NCBI GenBank assembly: GCA_029553285.1 | Contig: JAKPCO010000001.1 | Coordinates: 1-51,750 of the forward strand | Direction of reading: 5' to 3' | DNA from: Methanobacteriota archaeon | Lineage (GTDB): Archaea; Halobacteriota; Methanosarcinia; Methanotrichales; Methanotrichaceae | Length of the DNA stretch: 51,750 nucleotides | In this document: positions 50,735-51,750 of the stretch, in pieces | Layout: each line of letters opens with the position of its first letter | Numbering within the stretch: the stretch's first letter is position 1 | Translations under genes and position numbers: made by a program | The notes under the pieces: generated by a model | Databases searched by the model: none | What the model was told of the DNA's origin: nothing | What the model saw: only the letters and a program-made list of their open reading frames with translations

Positions 50735-51750
50735 ATGCTCACAATCAGAGATCTGACGAGATGGCTGCCTGAGAGCGTCATAGAGCTTTACGAGGCCCTG
50801 GGGATAGATGAGCTCTACCCACCACAGGCCGATGCGATAGAGCGCGGGCTCCTTGACGGCAGGAACATGATCATATCAGTGCCGACTGCAGCTGGAAAGA
50901 CCCTCCTCGCGGAGCTTGCGATGCTCAGGGGTGTGTTCTCAGGAAAAAGGGCTCTCTACATAGTCCCGCTGCGTGCTCTGGCCTCGGAGAAGTTCGATGG
51001 CTTCAGCAGGTTCTCCAGGCTTGGTCTTAAGATAGGGATCAGCACCGGAGATTTCGAGAAAAGGGATGAGCGTCTGGGCAGGAATGACATCATCATAGCG
51101 ACATCTGAGAAGGCGGACTCGCTGATACGGAACGGGGCCTCCTGGGTCCACAGGATCGGCGTTCTTGTCGTGGACGAGATCCATCTCCTGGACTCCGCGA
51201 ACAGAGGGCCAACGCTGGAGATGACGATGACCAAGCTCATGCACATCAATCCTGATATGCAGGTGATCGGGCTGAGCGCGACGATAGCCAACGGGAGGGA
51301 GATCGCGGACTGGATAAATGGGGAGCTCGTATCGAGCGACTGGCGGCCCGTCAGGCTTCGAGAGGGTGTGCTTCTTGAGGACCGCCTGGTATTCCCTGAT
51401 GGCGAGGTGAAGCTCGAGGATCGCAACAGGGATCATGTGCTGAACCTCGTTCTTGATACGATTGATCGTGGCGGCCAGATGCTGATATTCGAGAGCACCA
51501 GGAGGAATGCTGAGGCGATGGCTCAGAAGGTCGCCGGAGCTCTCCAGGAATCCAAGGAAATGATCGAGATCGCTGAGAGGCTGAGCGGCGAGTGCGAGAC
51601 CTCGAAGAAGCTCTCCAAATGCCTGAGGCGTGGAGCCGCGTTCCATCATGCAGGACTCCTTCCTGAGCAGAGGCGTCTGATAGAGCTCGGATTCAGGCAG
51701 AATGTTGTAAAGGTAATAGCATGCACCCCGACCCTCGCGGCCGGACTGAA
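50735..51750 (+). CDS. hel308: Hel308-type DNA helicase (partial, cut by right edge)
   Basis: The frame from ATG 50735 is open for 338 codons to the window edge. Superfamily 2 motifs are present: Q-motif region LYPPQADAIERGLLDG, motif I SVPTAAGKTLLAEL, motif Ia VPLRALASEKFDGF, motif II VVDEIHLLD, motif III GLSATIANG, and the second RecA domain reaching AAFHHAGLLPEQRRLIE and the end of the window at TPTLAAGL. Hel308 is a 3'-5' helicase acting at stalled replication forks. The winged-helix, ratchet and C-terminal domains lie outside. The window ends mid-codon. Confidence 0.93.
   Translation, partial: MLTIRDLTRWLPESVIELYEALGIDELYPPQADAIERGLLDGRNMIISVPTAAGKTLLAELAMLRGVFSGKRALYIVPLRALASEKFDGFSRFSRLGLKIGISTGDFEKRDERLGRNDIIIATSEKADSLIRNGASWVHRIGVLVVDEIHLLDSANRGPTLEMTMTKLMHINPDMQVIGLSATIANGREIADWINGELVSSDWRPVRLREGVLLEDRLVFPDGEVKLEDRNRDHVLNLVLDTIDRGGQMLIFESTRRNAEAMAQKVAGALQESKEMIEIAERLSGECETSKKLSKCLRRGAAFHHAGLLPEQRRLIELGFRQNVVKVIACTPTLAAGL

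Noticed and set aside
1-51750. tRNA or rRNA genes
   Set aside because: I looked for T-loop signatures and found only coding-sequence coincidences; none folded into a cloverleaf by eye. A dedicated tRNA search could still find one.

Overview
The window reads as part of the chromosome of a methanogenic euryarchaeon. The diagnostic genes are atwA (methyl-coenzyme M reductase activation component A2) and mtd (F420-dependent methylene-tetrahydromethanopterin dehydrogenase). Around them are archaeal replication and transcription genes (PCNA, primase large subunit PriL, TFS, RadA, RPA, Hel308), archaeal cobalamin genes (cobZ, cobS, cobY), TATA-box promoters with many apparently leaderless starts, and frequent GTG and TTG starts. 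Gene content fits the Methanosarcinales, perhaps Methanothrix (Methanosaeta); this is inference, not a database match.

Layout. 1-2,530: the 5' part of cmr1 (type III-B CRISPR effector) runs off the left edge on the minus strand, behind a 23-spacer CRISPR array also transcribed on the minus strand. Its leader lies at about 2,239-2,480. 2,530-8,328: a complete peptide/nickel-type ABC importer operon (binding protein, two permeases, two ATPases) with a SAM methyltransferase inserted as second gene. 8,348-11,285: a small membrane protein and two surface proteins. 11,415-14,815: aroA, then the minus-strand tfs-pcn-priL operon. 14,868-18,371: two copies of a small palindromic element, then three exported proteins (transglutaminase-like, pentapeptide repeat, right-handed beta-helix). 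18,468-25,409: minus-strand genes for a metallophosphoesterase, an unknown protein, the cobalamin cluster cobZ-cobS-cobY-unknown, a three-gene operon of zinc ribbon / unknown / degenerate HisB-like protein, a UPF0200 kinase and a radical SAM activase.

25,410-32,185: a gene-free stretch with two copies of a dispersed about 140-nt element, a CoA-binding protein, a beta-lactamase-fold/rhodanese fusion with a second rhodanese, an exported protein, a tiny four-cysteine protein, ftsZ with a winged-helix gene, and another regulator. 32,331-38,872: one co-directional block metG-atwA-RPA-radA-HAD phosphatase. 38,964-41,399: a cysteine-cluster protein, mtd and a CYTH protein. 41,396-50,653: valS, tsr3, hsp20 (flanked by two more copies of the dispersed element), a DJ-1 family gene, leuS and dapL. 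50,735 to the right edge: the 5' part of hel308.

Three real genes are easily missed: cmr1 and hel308 because they are cut by the window edges, and two proteins of 52 and 45 residues because they are short. The least explained items are: a HisB-like protein that has lost most metal ligands, in an operon with two small uncharacterised genes; two families of dispersed palindromic elements; a leaderless 20-codon ORF overlapping the cmr1 start; and a 15-bp promoter core shared in inverted orientation by the CRISPR leader and the ABC importer operon.
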